In this document: positions 23,701-34,011 of the stretch, in pieces
How the letters are laid out: each line of letters begins with the position of its first letter
Numbering within the stretch: the first letter of the stretch is position 1
Origin: Narthecium ossifragum
Taxonomy: Eukaryota > Streptophyta > Magnoliopsida > Dioscoreales > Nartheciaceae
NCBI GenBank assembly: GCA_963920575.1
Contig: OY986970.1
Coordinates: 17,292,095 to 17,356,094 of the forward strand
Direction of reading: 5' to 3'
DNA: 64,000 nt
Made by a program: the position numbers and the translations under genes
Notes under the pieces: generated by a model
What the model was told of the DNA's origin: nothing
What the model saw: the letters and a program-made list of their open reading frames with translations, nothing else
Databases searched by the model: none

Positions 23701-26700
23701 ACCTGCCAACTAGCAATCTTGATTTCAATAGCAAGTTATTCTATTTATGGAAAATACACTGATTGGAGGTGATATCTCCCACATTCGAAGTCACAAGATC
23801 ATAGAAATGTCTTTATCTATTTTGTGGAGCTTTCTCGTCTTATAGCAAAACCAATTCCTTTTTGTAGTGTTTTGATGCTGATGATGATGCAATGACAAGA
23901 AAATCCATCTTAACATGTATCCAGAATGACCATCATCCAAGAATTGTAGGCACATAGTCAGACAAGTAAATGGCTTTGGAGAGGTTGGATCCAACTTAAT
24001 CTGCTTGCACATGTTATACATACCATAGTCAAAATCCATGGTCCAAGTGTGGATGACTGTGTAGAATAAAGATATTTCGTATATCTGCTCTTAATTCATC
24101 ATAAACTCATCTTAACGCACATAGCCACATAGGGAGCAAGTTAACAAGAATCCATGGCAAAAAAAAGAACTTTTATAACATGCCATCTTTTCACAACCCA
24201 ATAGATCTAATTGTCAAGGTCGGAGGGAGTTTTATCAGATATGGAGGTGTTAATACTAAGGCCTCTTGAAGATTGAAACTCATCAAACCCTCCCAAACAA
24301 GTTTCTAATGCATCTTAAAATAGTGTTCCTTATGTCCTGCTTATAGCAGCCAAAAACAAAATTAAAGAAAACTCTTTGGTTATCCACAAATAACCCCCTA
24401 CAGTGTGCCTTGCCTAAAACCCTCTTACCGTAGATTGCATTCTCATCAATGTAATTAACAAATTATCCGTTATCAACAATCATAATTTTTTTATCAGAGT
24501 TGGGACTCATGCATGGCAAAACTGTAAGCACACAGAAAAATCAAATTCTTATCAAGTCCTTTGGTTGAATAAAGCAATATTTTCACATTAGAAGCTAATA
24601 CATAGTAGGCGATGTAGAATAAATGGACTTTAGCTCAAGAAGTCAGTAAACACAAGGAGTAGTGATGCAGGACGACCTCCAAGAATCACCACCAGAAAGT
24701 AGTCCTCCAACCCTAGGAATCACCACCTAGGGGAGCCTTGGGTATCACCACCCAAAGGAGAAGAAACTATTCTTCAATTTTCATTCATCATAACTTTTTT
24801 TCTAATAAGTATACAAATCCCTTTTTTATAGCCTTTTCAAAAGGCTAACCATAATAGGAAATCTAAATAAACATCAACCAAAATCCTAACAAATCAACCC
24901 AAATAAGAAACTAATCCTAAGAAATCAAATCAAATTTGAATTCAAATCCTAACAAATCAACCCAAATCCTAACAAATCAACCCAAATCCTAACAAATCCA
25001 ATCAAATCAAATCAAAATTCCTTCTAGTTATGGAACTTGCTCCCGCATCAAGTAGACTAAACTCAAAGGAAAATGATGAAAACCATGTAGCTTGTTTCTC
25101 TTCATTGGATGATATCCTTATTCAACCTCAGACACTACAAAACCCACGAAGCCCTTGGAAAAAACATTTGGTGATGGTGGACTCACCATAGTAACTAAGA
25201 ATCAACTTGGAAAAAACAAAATCTCGTTTGTTTTGGTCCCCATCTGAACACCTTAATTTACTCGATTTCGTTTCTTGAAAATATAGAAGGAAAATGATTA
25301 ATTCATTATTAAAATTCCAACATTATTGCTTCAACTTGCAAATCCCAGATAATAACATGCAAAGGGATGATTCTGTGAGAAGTATACATAACACTTCCTC
25401 GTCGACATAAAGGCTGTTACGTAGCAGCAAGATTTTCACCAACTAAAGAGTCAGGATGACAATGACTGCACTTAGTGTAAGTGAAAAACTAAATTTATCT
25501 GCTGACAACACTGTCATTCAGTGCATATAATTCATTATCCAGCAAAGAAATTGACATCAATAATTTTGCTCACTAGTTTAGACTAAATTGCAAGTGAAAT
25601 GCATATATAAACTATCTCAATAGCGTGTATTGCATGAGATTCTTGGCAGTGCATTCTCGAGAATAAATTAAAATGACAAACAACAAATAAAACATGACAA
25701 TATGCAGCACTTTCGCCAAAATTGACATACAAAAGTCAGTAAATTATGATCATGCTCATAGTCGGCAGCCATAGAATCCTCTTTTATAGATGCACAAGAA
25801 AAATTAGATTCATTTTCCAATAGGACAAGAAATCAAGATTAAATGTTCCCAAAGTGTGTTACATGCCAGAAACTTACTTGCCCGCAGGTGCCAAATAAAA
25901 CAGCAAGCTCCTGCTCCGTGACCTGATGTATTAGCAACCAATGGAAATTCCAATTAGCACAAGTTCAGCAGAAACATAAAATGTAAGTCATAACAGAGAA
26001 AAGCAAAGGATCGATAAATTACAAAGAAAGATCAACAAAGTACTCTAAATCAGCACACTTACATGCTGATCGATGTCAGAGACGTATACAGTCCTCTTAA
26101 TGCAGTCCTCCTTCTCGGCTCTTGGAATTCTCTCATTCAGCCTCCTCCTCCCCTGATAATATGCATTCCTCCTCTGCAATAAGACCCAAATAGACCTATA
26201 TTAAAGTAGAATAAAACACATAAAACCATGAAATCATGTAGAACAGAGAAACATCAAATCTATAATCAGTCCATACTATTATAGACCAAGGACTCCATTT
26301 TCCTTCAACCTGATTCCACACCAAAGCATATAGAAACCGTAAACCCCAAAACCCTTGAAAGCCAATTGGCACAAACCTATTTACCAGAAATGATCTATTA
26401 AAAAATAAATGAAAAGGATCGAATTCCATACTCGGCGATAGAGCTGGTTGTTGGATGATCCGCTGCTGGCGGAATCCGCACTCGGAGTACCAAAATTAAT
26501 GTAGCCGTTATTTTCGCTGGTCGGATCGCTAATATAATACCCAGGCGACGCCACGAACAAGGGGGCATCGGCGGACAGCTGTCCATGGGAAATCCGGCCG
26601 CCACCATTTCCGACAGCGTTGGGGGAGTACGCTGACGGCACGAATTCCTTGGCCGACGGGTTCAGCTTCGACAGCAAGTCCACCAGCTCCCGCACGTCCC

Positions 26701-26800
26701 TCCGGTACTCCGCCTCCTCCTGCCCGGTCCTACGATGTGGCGGCTCCCGGCGGCCAAACCCATCTCCGGAGCCCATTGAACTCTCCGCCACAGCCGTCAT
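11594..26800 (-). CDS. CID-type PAM2 and two-RRM RNA-binding protein gene, 10 coding exons
   Basis: Predicted coding exons (minus strand, in order): 26800-26432, 26173-26063, 25922-25878, 21613-21541, 21303-21191, 21038-20979, 20871-20824, 20740-20672, 11799-11738, 11651-11594. All introns are GT-AG and the sum is 1008 nt, 335 codons plus TAA, with no stop. The protein resembles Arabidopsis CID8-CID13. It has a PAM2 motif [12 protein letters not shown] at about residues 43-54, a basic stretch (G-R-R-R-L), RRM1 (R-T-V-Y-V-S-D-I...R-F-A-F-I-E-F) and RRM2 (R-T-V-Y-C-T-N-I...R-I-A-F-V-E-F), then [14 protein letters not shown]2 binds the MLLE domain of poly(A)-binding protein, so a cytoplasmic role in mRNA translation or stability is inferred. 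ATG 26800 was preferred over the in-frame ATG at 26839 because relatives start M-A/T-A-V-A-E. Intron 8 is 8.9 kb and intron 3 is 4.3 kb, both TE-rich. Confidence 0.9.
12884..13470 (+). pseudogene. GGPP synthase small-subunit-like gene fragment
   Basis: Antisense to the host intron, one open frame from about 12884 matches the non-catalytic small subunit (type II SSU/GGR) of plastid geranylgeranyl diphosphate synthase. Visible in order: A-Y-E-L-L-G-G, the first aspartate-rich motif within [43 protein letters not shown], and [10 protein letters not shown]. The transit peptide and N-terminus are missing, and after about 13370 the sequence no longer matches, so C-terminal helices are lost. No introns are seen inside, compatible with a retrocopy or a captured fragment. 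GC content is far above the surrounding intron. Confidence 0.7.
13727..13846 (+). pseudogene. Zinc-finger-like fragment, possibly from a VAL/B3 gene
   Basis: The last part of a short frame reads [21 protein letters not shown]. This resembles the W-x-G-W-x-L-R-S-G-E-x-x-x-L-C-D-x-C block near the N-terminus of VAL-type B3 repressors. A GCAG|GTCTGT splice-donor-like site follows near 13868. It lies 250 bp from the GGPPS fragment and may have been moved with it. Identification is tentative. Confidence 0.3.
13990..14400 (+). repeat. Possible copia LTR remnant with primer-site-like end
   Basis: The block has a TATA-like CCTATAAATAGG (about 14325-14336) and then, near 14390-14408, TTAGTATCTTATGGGCATGG. 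The latter resembles a decayed tRNA-Met primer site (TGGTATCAGAGC type). The left border and TSD were not found. Confidence 0.3.
16609..17004 (-). pseudogene. Captured CBL-interacting protein kinase (CIPK) C-terminal fragment
   Basis: An open minus-strand frame matches the CIPK/SOS2 phosphatase-interaction (PPI/KA1-like) domain. It runs L-S-R-L-F-E...[13 protein letters not shown], then [23 protein letters not shown] and [13 protein letters not shown]. The kinase and NAF motifs are absent, and the fragment begins and ends without CIPK gene context. It is GC-rich, unlike the host intron. Within the transposon it could not encode a working kinase. Confidence 0.8.
17207..17565 (+). pseudogene. 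Captured EXORDIUM-like (PHI-1 family) fragment
   Basis: The frame from 17207 contains [54 protein letters not shown] and [12 protein letters not shown]. These are hallmarks of the secreted phosphate-responsive/EXORDIUM family. Family identity is lost after about 17565. A partial duplicate of the P-Q-T-T-P-L segment occurs at about 17625-17660. The N-terminal signal peptide and C-terminus are missing. Confidence 0.8.
17690..17965 (+). repeat. Purine-rich (GAGAGAAGAG)n tract
   Basis: Imperfect repeats of GAGAGAAGAGGGAAG-type words fill this block inside the PIF/Harbinger-like element. Charged Glu/Arg-rich frames here are artefacts of the repeat. Confidence 0.85.
18641..20671. other. Unassigned intron 8 sequence with a possible MITE
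   Basis: No coding match. At about 19752-20092, GGCTCATTGGTTGC at the left and CCAAACAACCACTAA at the right form weak inverted ends of a Tourist-like MITE, but I could not fix a TSD. GGTTCGGGATGTTACA near 19605-19620 resembles the end of a gypsy LTR without a matching other end. Confidence 0.35.
20672..21613 (-). CDS. CID-like gene, exons 4 to 8 (end of RRM1, most of RRM2)
   Basis: Exon 4 (21613-21541) gives [10 protein letters not shown] and RNP1 R-F-A-F-I-E-F. Exon 5 (21303-21191) ends RRM1 with [13 protein letters not shown]. Exon 6 (21038-20979) holds RRM2 RNP2 R-T-V-Y-C-T-N-I-D. Exon 7 (20871-20824) encodes the RRM2 helix, and exon 8 (20740-20672) RNP1 R-I-A-F-V-E-F. Exons 4 and 5 share a split codon; the others end on codon boundaries. 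Confidence 0.9.
21360..21498. mobile_element. Small hAT-like MITE in intron 4
   Basis: 139 bp with ends CATGGATT...AATCCATG and the 8-bp TSD ATTATCAC (21352-21359 and 21499-21506). The interior is rich in GTGCCGGCAC words. Its right end, read inwards, is nearly the left end of the 15737-18632 element, so both belong to one family. It lies between exons 5 and 4. Confidence 0.8.
22833..23015 (-). pseudogene. Exon-like fragment of unknown origin
   Basis: A 60-codon minus frame with a globular composition, including [31 protein letters not shown]. It is unlike the random frames nearby. A second such frame, rich in aromatic residues, lies at 23033-23234. I do not recognise the family; both could be remnants of a captured gene. 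Confidence 0.3.
23415..23577 (-). mobile_element. tRNA-derived SINE-like element
   Basis: On the minus strand the sequence starts CCCTGGGGTGGTTAGCGCAT, with a pol III box A-like TGGTTAGCGCATC. About 35 nt later comes a box B-like GGTTGCAAGTTCGAGTC. A tRNA-unrelated body follows, including GCCTGCCCACCCTCCTACTAC. Borders are approximate and no TSD was established. Confidence 0.5.
24663..25050 (-). mobile_element. 388-bp solo LTR or TRIM in intron 3
   Basis: Flanked by TSD AGTAG (24658-24662 and 25051-25055), with perfect 6-bp ends TGATGC...GCATCA. A TATA box reads on the minus strand (GGCTATAAAAAAGGG, near 24822-24836). No internal domain is present. CACCACC-rich and AAATCCTAAC-type short repeats fill the left and right parts. 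Confidence 0.8.
25878..26173 (-). CDS. CID-like gene, exons 2 and 3 (start of RRM1)
   Basis: Exon 2 (26173-26063, 37 codons) encodes [12 protein letters not shown] then the RNP2 strand R-T-V-Y-V-S-D-I-D. Exon 3 (25922-25878, 15 codons) encodes [15 protein letters not shown], the first RRM1 helix. Acceptors are TTGCAG and CATCAG; donors are GTAAGT in both. Confidence 0.9.
26432..26800 (-). CDS. CID-like gene, exon 1 (PAM2 motif)
   Basis: 123 codons from ATG 26800 to the donor CGA|GTATGG. It holds the acidic/Ser-rich N-terminus and the PAM2 motif, with Leu, Phe and Pro at the MLLE-contact positions. Exon 1 ends exactly on a codon boundary with L-Y-R-R. Confidence 0.88.
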
Positions 26801-27368
26801 CGCGAAAATGGTATTTTGACCCCCCAAAACCCCGACCAATTAGGTACCAATTCGTCGAATTGGAAGCCAAATTCAGAAACCCCGGACGGATAACGCCCCC
26901 CACTCTCAATTCCCGGCTCTCTTTTTATGTATCTCCCTAAATCTTTACACTGCTAGGCTGCGAGAGGGGGGCCGTAGCGAAATGGGTTTTTGCTTCGCAA
27001 TCCAAACTATGGCTATAAGTAGAAAGCCATTTCCAAGTTGAAATCTTTGATGGCTTTTCGACAGAGAAAGAGAGAGAGAGAGAGAGAGAGAGGAAGTGTC
27101 TAGCTTTTAGAGAGAGAGAGGGAAACGAGTTTGTTTCTTTGCTCCAACTGTCTTCTTTCCTTTCTCTCTCCTCCTCCTCTCTCTCTCCTTAGATAATTGT
27201 AAGAAAGAGATTGAGAGGGAGAGAGAGAGAGAGAGAGGAATCAATGCAGGAGATTATAGAATGGGCTGCATATAGAGAGAGAAAAGAAGAGAGAGAAAGG
27301 GGGAGAGGTACTCAGAAGGGAGCGGTGAGTACGTCGAAGAGGTTGTTGCAGTATCTAACACATGCGTA
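26801..27368 (-). promoter_or_regulatory. 5' UTR and promoter region of the CID-like gene
   Basis: Upstream of ATG 26800 lies non-coding DNA with several GA/CT microsatellites (27060-27120, 27150-27190, 27205-27310). Such tracts are common in 5' UTRs and core promoters of plant housekeeping genes. No TATA box stands out. The copia remnant begins some 200 bp further on. Confidence 0.5.
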
Positions 27369-27544
27369 GCTTACTTCGGAGGGGGTCAGGATTTGTTGGG
27401 ATTCTTCACTGTTTCAAAGATACTTTTTACTTTTATTTTTATTTTCAACATCAAAATCGCACAAATTGTAAGGGCCTTTTGTCTTAAATTTATGTGTTGC
27501 AAATCATGTTGTCCGATTATATGTTGAAATCTACCGATTATATT

Positions 27545-28316
27545 TTTATCTATTGTAATTGTGCACAATAACTATCCGTCGTGATGTATTCGGCTTCGGC
27601 GGTGGATAAAACAACCAAATTTTGCTTCATAGAGAACCAAGAAACAAGTGTATCACCAAAAAAATGACATGTGACACTTGTGCCTTTTCTATCAAGTCTA
27701 CGTCCGGCAAAATCCGCATCGGAGTAACCAATTAGAACAAAAGATGATCTTCTAGGATACCACAAACTATAGTTTTTGGTTCCTATTAGATATCTAAAGA
27801 TCCTCTTGACCGCAACCAAATAAGATTCTTTAGGACAATATTGATATCTAGCACAAAGACAAACACTAAACATGATGTCCAGTCTACTTGCGATTAAATA
27901 GAGTAAAGAGTCAATCATCCATGTATAAAGTGTTTAATCAACGGGTTTCCCATCTTTATCCTTATCTAATTTGATTGTTGTACTCCTGAGGGTTCAATGA
28001 GTTTTAGATTGGTTCAAGTCATACTTCTTGAGTAGATCTGTAGTGTATTTGGCTTGACTAATAAAGACTCCTCCTCAAGTTTGCATGATTTGTAAACCAA
28101 GGAAATAATTGAGTTCGCCCATCAAACTCATTTCAAATTCACTTTGCATGCAAGAGGTAAATTCTTCATAAAGCCTTTCATTAAAAGATCCAAAGATCAT
28201 ATCATCAACATAAATTTGAACCAATAAAAAGGTTTTTTCCTTTTGATTTTGTAAATAGAGTAGTATCAAACTTTCTTCTACAAAAATCATTATATATCAA
28301 GAACTTGCTCTAGAAA
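27545..28316 (-). pseudogene. Copia pol: end of RT and RNase H
   Basis: Minus-strand frames contain V-Q-I-Y-V-D-D-M-I-F-G-S (RT catalytic Asp pair, about 28235-28200) and M-G-E-L-N-Y-F-L-G-L-Q-I. After a gap with frameshifts they show R-Y-L-I-G-T-K-N-Y-S-L-W-Y, Y-S-D-A-D-F-A-G, C-H-F-F-G and L-S-T-A-E-A-E-Y-I, the copia RNase H signature. Confidence 0.85.
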
Positions 28317-30374
28317 TGATGTCGCTCAAATATGTCTCGCACAACGGTCGCGGTGCAGTACAACATAAGAGAGGTTGAACCCACAGAGAGACAAGCAGGA
28401 AAGATCCAGAAACACAAATAACAATATATTAAAAACAATCGAGAGCTTAAGAATTAACTAAATTAGATCAAAGGATTTAATTATAATATAAGGTTAACTA
28501 AAGATATCAGAATTTTGGTAAGGCTAGGCATCGGGAATCACTTCACTTGGATTTAGGTTTTTCTCTTCGCAATGGTTCATATAATACTCAATTAAGGGAT
28601 TCACATCCCAATCACCTTAACCGGAAGATATGGAACTACAAACCTCACAAAATACATAAATATCTCCTCCTACGATTGACTCTTCCTTATTATAGTTCTA
28701 ACTTTATCCTAACCAAACCTAAGAATATATGATACCGGCTGTCACTATAGGCAACATATAGCAAAAGTTCATCGAGACAAAGCCCTAACTCTATCTTACC
28801 ATATCTCTAAGAATACACAATACCAACTCTCACAATCGGCAATGCATAGCAAAGATTTCACGAGATAAAGTAGGTAAACAATAGATAAAACTATGGGATT
28901 ATAAGATCATAAAAGAAGCATGACTGAATTCATAATATTAATCATCCACGTAGGAATCTATAATCTGAAAACAATCTTTGAAGATTCAATACATAGAAAA
29001 GAGTTTAACAATAAAGATTAAAACTATGAATCATGATGAAGAAGAAACCCTAATCCTCGCTAGATCATCCGTCCGCCATACCCGCGGATTACTCGGCCAT
29101 GGAGATTTCTTCATCTTCTACCTTAAGAAAAGGTCAGAAAAACTCCTCCAAAAACGTCCAAGAAAAAACCTTTTTACTAACCCTAGGTTTCCTATTTATA
29201 GCCTCCAAAAGTTAAGAAACTCGGATTAAATCTGGGCCTTTAATTTTCTATTCCGTCAACAAAGGATCGATCCTTTGATATGAGAAAGATCGATCTTCTA
29301 TTCTTCAATTTCTTCAGTTTCTGGCTACACCCGAGGAAGATCGATCCTTTCCTAGATTAAGATCGATCATTTGAAACTATGCTTTCCGTCATGATTAAAT
29401 GCACTTAGAAAATCGATCCTTTGATAGAGTAAGATCGATCCTTTGAAAGCATGCTCTCTGTCAGGATTAGATGCACTTAGAAGATCGATCCTTTGATAGA
29501 GTAAGATCGATCCTTTGAAAGCATGCTCTCTATCAGAATTAAATGCACTTAGAAGATCGGTCCTTTGATAGAGTAAGATCGATCCTTTGATAGAGTAAGA
29601 TCGATCCTTCGAACATCAGATGATCTTCTTCTTCCGTAACTGCTTTGTCTGCACCTCTCGTACTAAAAATAGCATATCTTCCTCTAGGAAACTCCAAATC
29701 ACAAACCGTAAAAAGTCCCGGAAACTAGACTTCCAGAGCTTTCTAACCATATATCGCACATCATCTAGTTCATTCCGATGAAGTACAATTTTGGCGTTAA
29801 AGACCCATCTTTGCTTCAATTTCTTGCATAATACAAATAACTTTGTGAAGCAACATATATGGACAAAATCATCTATATAAATCATGAAAACTCAACAAAT
29901 AAACTGCTCTTAGTCATGTTCAGAGTGCAATTTCATGCTGTGAGGACCTGTCCCTCTACTCCTGGGTCGACCGGCTGGGTCGAACCCATGGCTCGTTTGA
30001 TTGTTTCGCGTCGAACGCGTGATCCGGTGGATCGCATTGTTTCTTGGACCGCAAGGGCAACTTGGTAAATTGTGCCTTGTCGGTTTGTTTTTCACCCGCG
30101 TGTGCACACACTGACCATGTTTGTGTTAGTGTTTGATTAGAAAGGTTAGGTGGACCCGGGATCGAAGGATCCGGACTTGGGTTGTGTTTTAGCCTAAGTT
30201 TAGCTTTCTGCACCTAGAGGATCGATCCTTCTAGCAAAGAAGGATCGATCATTTAGTGATGATCGATCATCCCTTGGGGAAGGATCGATCATTTATGCAA
30301 AGGGTTGCGATCGTCGCGGATGATCGATCATTCCTCCTTGAATGATCTATCATTCTTAAGTCGGTTCGTTTTCC

Positions 30375-30382
30375 TATAAAAC
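30375..30382 (+). promoter_or_regulatory. TATA box of family T copy C
   Basis: CCTATAAAACGG, also found in copy G at 45656-45667 and, as CCGTATAAGAGCGG, in copy A. It is positioned about 435 bp from the element start. Confidence 0.55.
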
Positions 30383-30503
30383 GGACGTGACTTTTTTCTT
30401 TCAATCCTTTTGAAATCCGCGTTCCTGAGCTCTGAGCTGCTGGATTTTGGAGAGGTTGAAGGCGATCGTTGGCTTAGCAGCTGGGATTGAAGCAGCTATT
30501 GCC

Positions 30504-30522
30504 TAGGTAGGGATCCTACCTA
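30504..30522 (+). other. Conserved family T leader hairpin (copy C)
   Basis: TAGGTAGG and CCTACCTA form a perfect 8-bp stem with loop GAT. The same hairpin is at 45787-45805 (copy G). Versions with different loops are at 35174-35191 (copy E) and, inverted, at 33321-33337 (copy D) and 63843-63858 (copy I). Confidence 0.65.
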
Positions 30523-31546
30523 TGTTTGTTTTTCGGTTTTGTGAGTTTGAGTTTGATTGAAGTTTGTTTTACTTAGATCTATTAAAATAAGAGTTTGTTT
30601 TCAATGAAATCTCTGGTTTTGGACTCGTGGTCCTCGTTCTACCAAATCCCAAGGTTTTGTGGGATTTGGTGGAGTTTTCCGACAGTATTTCTCTTCGGAG
30701 GTTTGCCGGAGAACCCAACAAGATCGATTTTTCTGAGAGAAGGATCGATCCTTCATTGTTGGTCATGCTGAATCCGAGCAGGATCGATCATCTAGTGAGG
30801 ATGATCGATCTTTGTGCCTTGGGTAGCATGGGATCCCCTTTGTCGCGAGGAGGATCGATCTTTCTGGGAGGAAGGATCGATCTTCCTTGGCGCAGCAAGA
30901 GGGTGCCCTCTGTCGCGAGGATGATCGATCTTTTTAAGAGGAAGGATCGATCTTCTTTGGCTCGACAGGAAGGGAAGGCTCTCTGTTACTGGGAAGATCG
31001 ATCCCTCCTTAGGGAAAGGATCGATCCTTTGAGGACAGAGAGGGATTTTCTTGATTTTGCCCGCGGGGCTTTGTATGTACAGTTTTCCTTATAGCTTTAT
31101 ATCTTATACATACTCTTAAGCATACTAGCCCCATATTAGGGGCAGTGGTGAACCAGGAGAGTGATGACTCCTGGGGTGTTTAGAATAAGCGGGCGAGTGG
31201 CCCTACAGCTTTCCTTAGCCTTGCATGCCGGCGTGCGCCGAGGGATTTTACCTGCGTGGTTTGTCTCTATTGTTTGTGGTGAACTGGCTGGCAGTCGGTG
31301 GTGTATCATTACAGCAGTTCCAGACCTTAAATATCATGTTCACCACCCCCGCCCGGCAGTGTGCCGAGCTCAGATCGTGTTATGCTATCATCACATACTG
31401 CTGCATGCTTTAACTGTTCTCTATGCGTATGTTCATCACATATATCTCTGTTGTGCATTAGTTACTTGGTTAGGGCGTGGGCGATCTGTGGGTCGTCATC
31501 CCGAGGCTGGAAGCTCGGATTTAGCCTTAGGACCAGGGTTGGGTAG

Positions 31547-34011
31547 TGTCGCGCCCCGACCCGCGAAAGCCCAACCGGGCCGGGCGACGCGAACCGGAAC
31601 CTAACTAAATGCGGAAATAATGGCGAGGTGTTCCCTCTAACTTACTGGTTTCATTAAACAGTTCATAAGCACCCATGAATAATACAATAATTTCAAACCT
31701 CAACAGATATAATATAATATTCCAAAACCTCAAAGGGGTTACAACAGTTTATACATCATATTCCCCTAGGAGACTAACTATAACAAAAGGTGTAGAAAGT
31801 GATCACCGATCCTCAGACCCCGCCAGACGCCGCCGCGCCACCAAACACCTGCCCGGTAGGGGCTACTGAAGAAGAGTTGGCGCCTGCACCTGCAAAACGC
31901 AGCCCGGGTAGGAGCGAGCATAAAGCTCAGTAGGGTTCTACACTACGCCACACAGAAAGAAGGGGAACACAAGAGTGTCGCCCTCAAGTAAGACATCGGT
32001 GTACACAGGGGCCCCATAGCCCCACCGCGTGTCCCTGAGGCCCACGATCATGATCTTCCAGCCTAGCTGGTCACATGTCTAGTCACACTCAGTAGCAGGA
32101 AACAACACTGCTGGCCCACAAGCAGGGAACGACACTGCAGGCGGGAAATAGCACCGCTAAGTAGTCAACCTCTCTACTCAAGGGTCAACACAATGGAACA
32201 CGGGCTACACCTCAGCATCTGACTCAAGGCCGACACGACCTCTATAATCATCAAGCAACATGCGTACCAGTCATCTAAGCCTATCATCAAATTTGACTGG
32301 ACACCACAATTCGAACCTGGACCAAACAACCCAACCCCGGTCCTAGGGCTAAATCCGAGCTTCCAGCCTCGGGACGGCGATCCACAAATCACCCACGCCC
32401 TAACCATGCAACTAATGCACAACAGAGAATGCATGCTATGCACATACATAAGTAAGAGAAGTAGGCATGCAACAGTATGTCAAGGCAGCATACAAGTCCA
32501 ACAGAATCGCTGCAGCGGTACTACCAACCGCTGCCAGCCGATCCGTAGCGGGTCCTGGCATTACGACGGTACCACGACCGTCAACCGCGAACTCCTGCAA
32601 CGGGAAGCAACCTCGAAAATCGATGAACAGTAAAATATAATATTATAATCCAAACATATAATACTATATTAAAATACCAAAACATTCTCTACATAGTAGC
32701 TAGTTGACCCCGTCGATCCGATGTCCAAACGACGTCGGATTCAAGATCCAACTTAGACTCTAGTAGATCTACATGCTGGGATCAACATATCCAAAATCGG
32801 GAAACATCCAACGGTTCGATTACCGAGAAAACACTAATCAAAACCACTAAAAATAGTCCACGAAACCCCATCAAATAGCCTTGGGATCGATCCGAAACAT
32901 TTGGATCGATCCAGAAAATATTGGATCGATCCGGAATGTCTGGATCGATCCAAACAGCTTCATACCAGCTTCAGATCAGTCTCGTCGCAGGCCACGAGAA
33001 ACATCACCAAAATTCGTAGCAAAATCGGAAAAATACAAAATAAATTGGAATGGAAAGATAACGCAGAGATCTACAACTCTTATTCTCATCACAACCCAAG
33101 ATAATCCACGTACCAATCGGAAAACGCGCCGCAAACCGGCTGTTCTTCAAGAACAGCAGAAACCGGAAAATCCGAGATAAAACATGCATAAATCCTACTA
33201 AAATCTTAACCAAAGTTCATGAAACTTAAACCAGAGATTATACTAAGTAACATACATCCAACAACACAATTACAGCAAGATCTAACGGCTAGACTAAGAG
33301 AACACCCCTAAACCACTCTCGTAGGTAGAACACCTACCGGAAACGCACTCCTCAGTTGATTCCCCGCTAAACAGTCACCAACCCAGCTCCAAACCATGCC
33401 AGGGATCTTCCTCACGCCGCCACGGATCTAACGAGCCTTCAAGCTCCCAAAACGGTGGCCGGAGGAGGGAGAAAAGAGGAGAAGAAGGGGCTGCCAGAAC
33501 ATGGGAAACAGAGCCCGCGGGAAGAAGAAGAAGGAAGGAAGAAAGAGGGGAAAGAGAAGAGGAAGAGAAGAGGAAGAAGAGTGAGGGGGAAGGCTGGGGA
33601 AGGTGGGGAAAAAGGGAAGGAGAGGAGAGGAAGTCGTCTCTCCTCTGACAACGGAGAGCGACGGCCACGACGGCCGTCCTCGCAAGCTCAACTGCCCTGC
33701 TACAGTACCGGAATCGATCCAAGGCCAAAATGGATTGATCCAAGACTAAGAGGGATTGATCCAAGCCAAGAGGGATCGATCCAAGACTTGGGCTGGATCG
33801 ATCCAACACTAGTTTGGATCGATCCACAAGCCAAAAAAAACCCTAAACGGATCTAGTCAAACACAATCATCAATCAGAGATCGTGTGTGCACACGCGGGT
33901 GTGAAACAAACCGACAAGGAGCAATTTATCAAAAATTGCCCTTGTGGTCCACAACGAGCCACCGACCTGACCCAGGCGGTCGACCCAGGAATGGAGGGAT
34001 AGGTCCTCACA
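31547..34011 (-). mobile_element. Family T copy D, complete, nested in copy C
   Basis: 2465 bp with TSD GGTAG (31542-31546 and 34012-34016). On the minus strand it starts TGTGAGGACCTATCCCTC and ends ...GGGTCGGGGCGCGACA. Copy C sequence is continuous when D and one GGTAG are removed. Palindromes GGATCGATCC start at 32884, 32903, 32923 and 32942 (19-20 bp apart), and a partly decayed group (GGATTGATCC mixed with GGATCGATCC) lies at about 33712-33823. Confidence 0.9.

Larger units (their letters stand above)
21614..25877 (-). other. Intron 3 of the CID-like gene (4264 bp)
   Basis: Mostly AT-rich unassigned sequence. It holds an exon-like frame at 22833-23015, a tRNA-derived SINE-like element near 23415-23577 and a solo LTR at 24663-25050. 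Nothing else recognisable was found in 21700-22800 or 25060-25870. Confidence 0.75.
30213..31030. repeat. Palindrome clusters of copy C
   Basis: Words such as AGGATCGATCCTT, ATGATCGATCAT and AAGATCGATCTT recur at irregular spacing, often in facing pairs around 15-25 bp apart. One group lies upstream of the TATA box (30213-30360) and one downstream of the leader hairpin (30722-31030). Confidence 0.9.

Noticed and set aside
27369..27544. Copia LTR at the downstream end of the copia remnant
   Set aside because: No TG/CA ends, polypurine tract or second LTR could be recognised.
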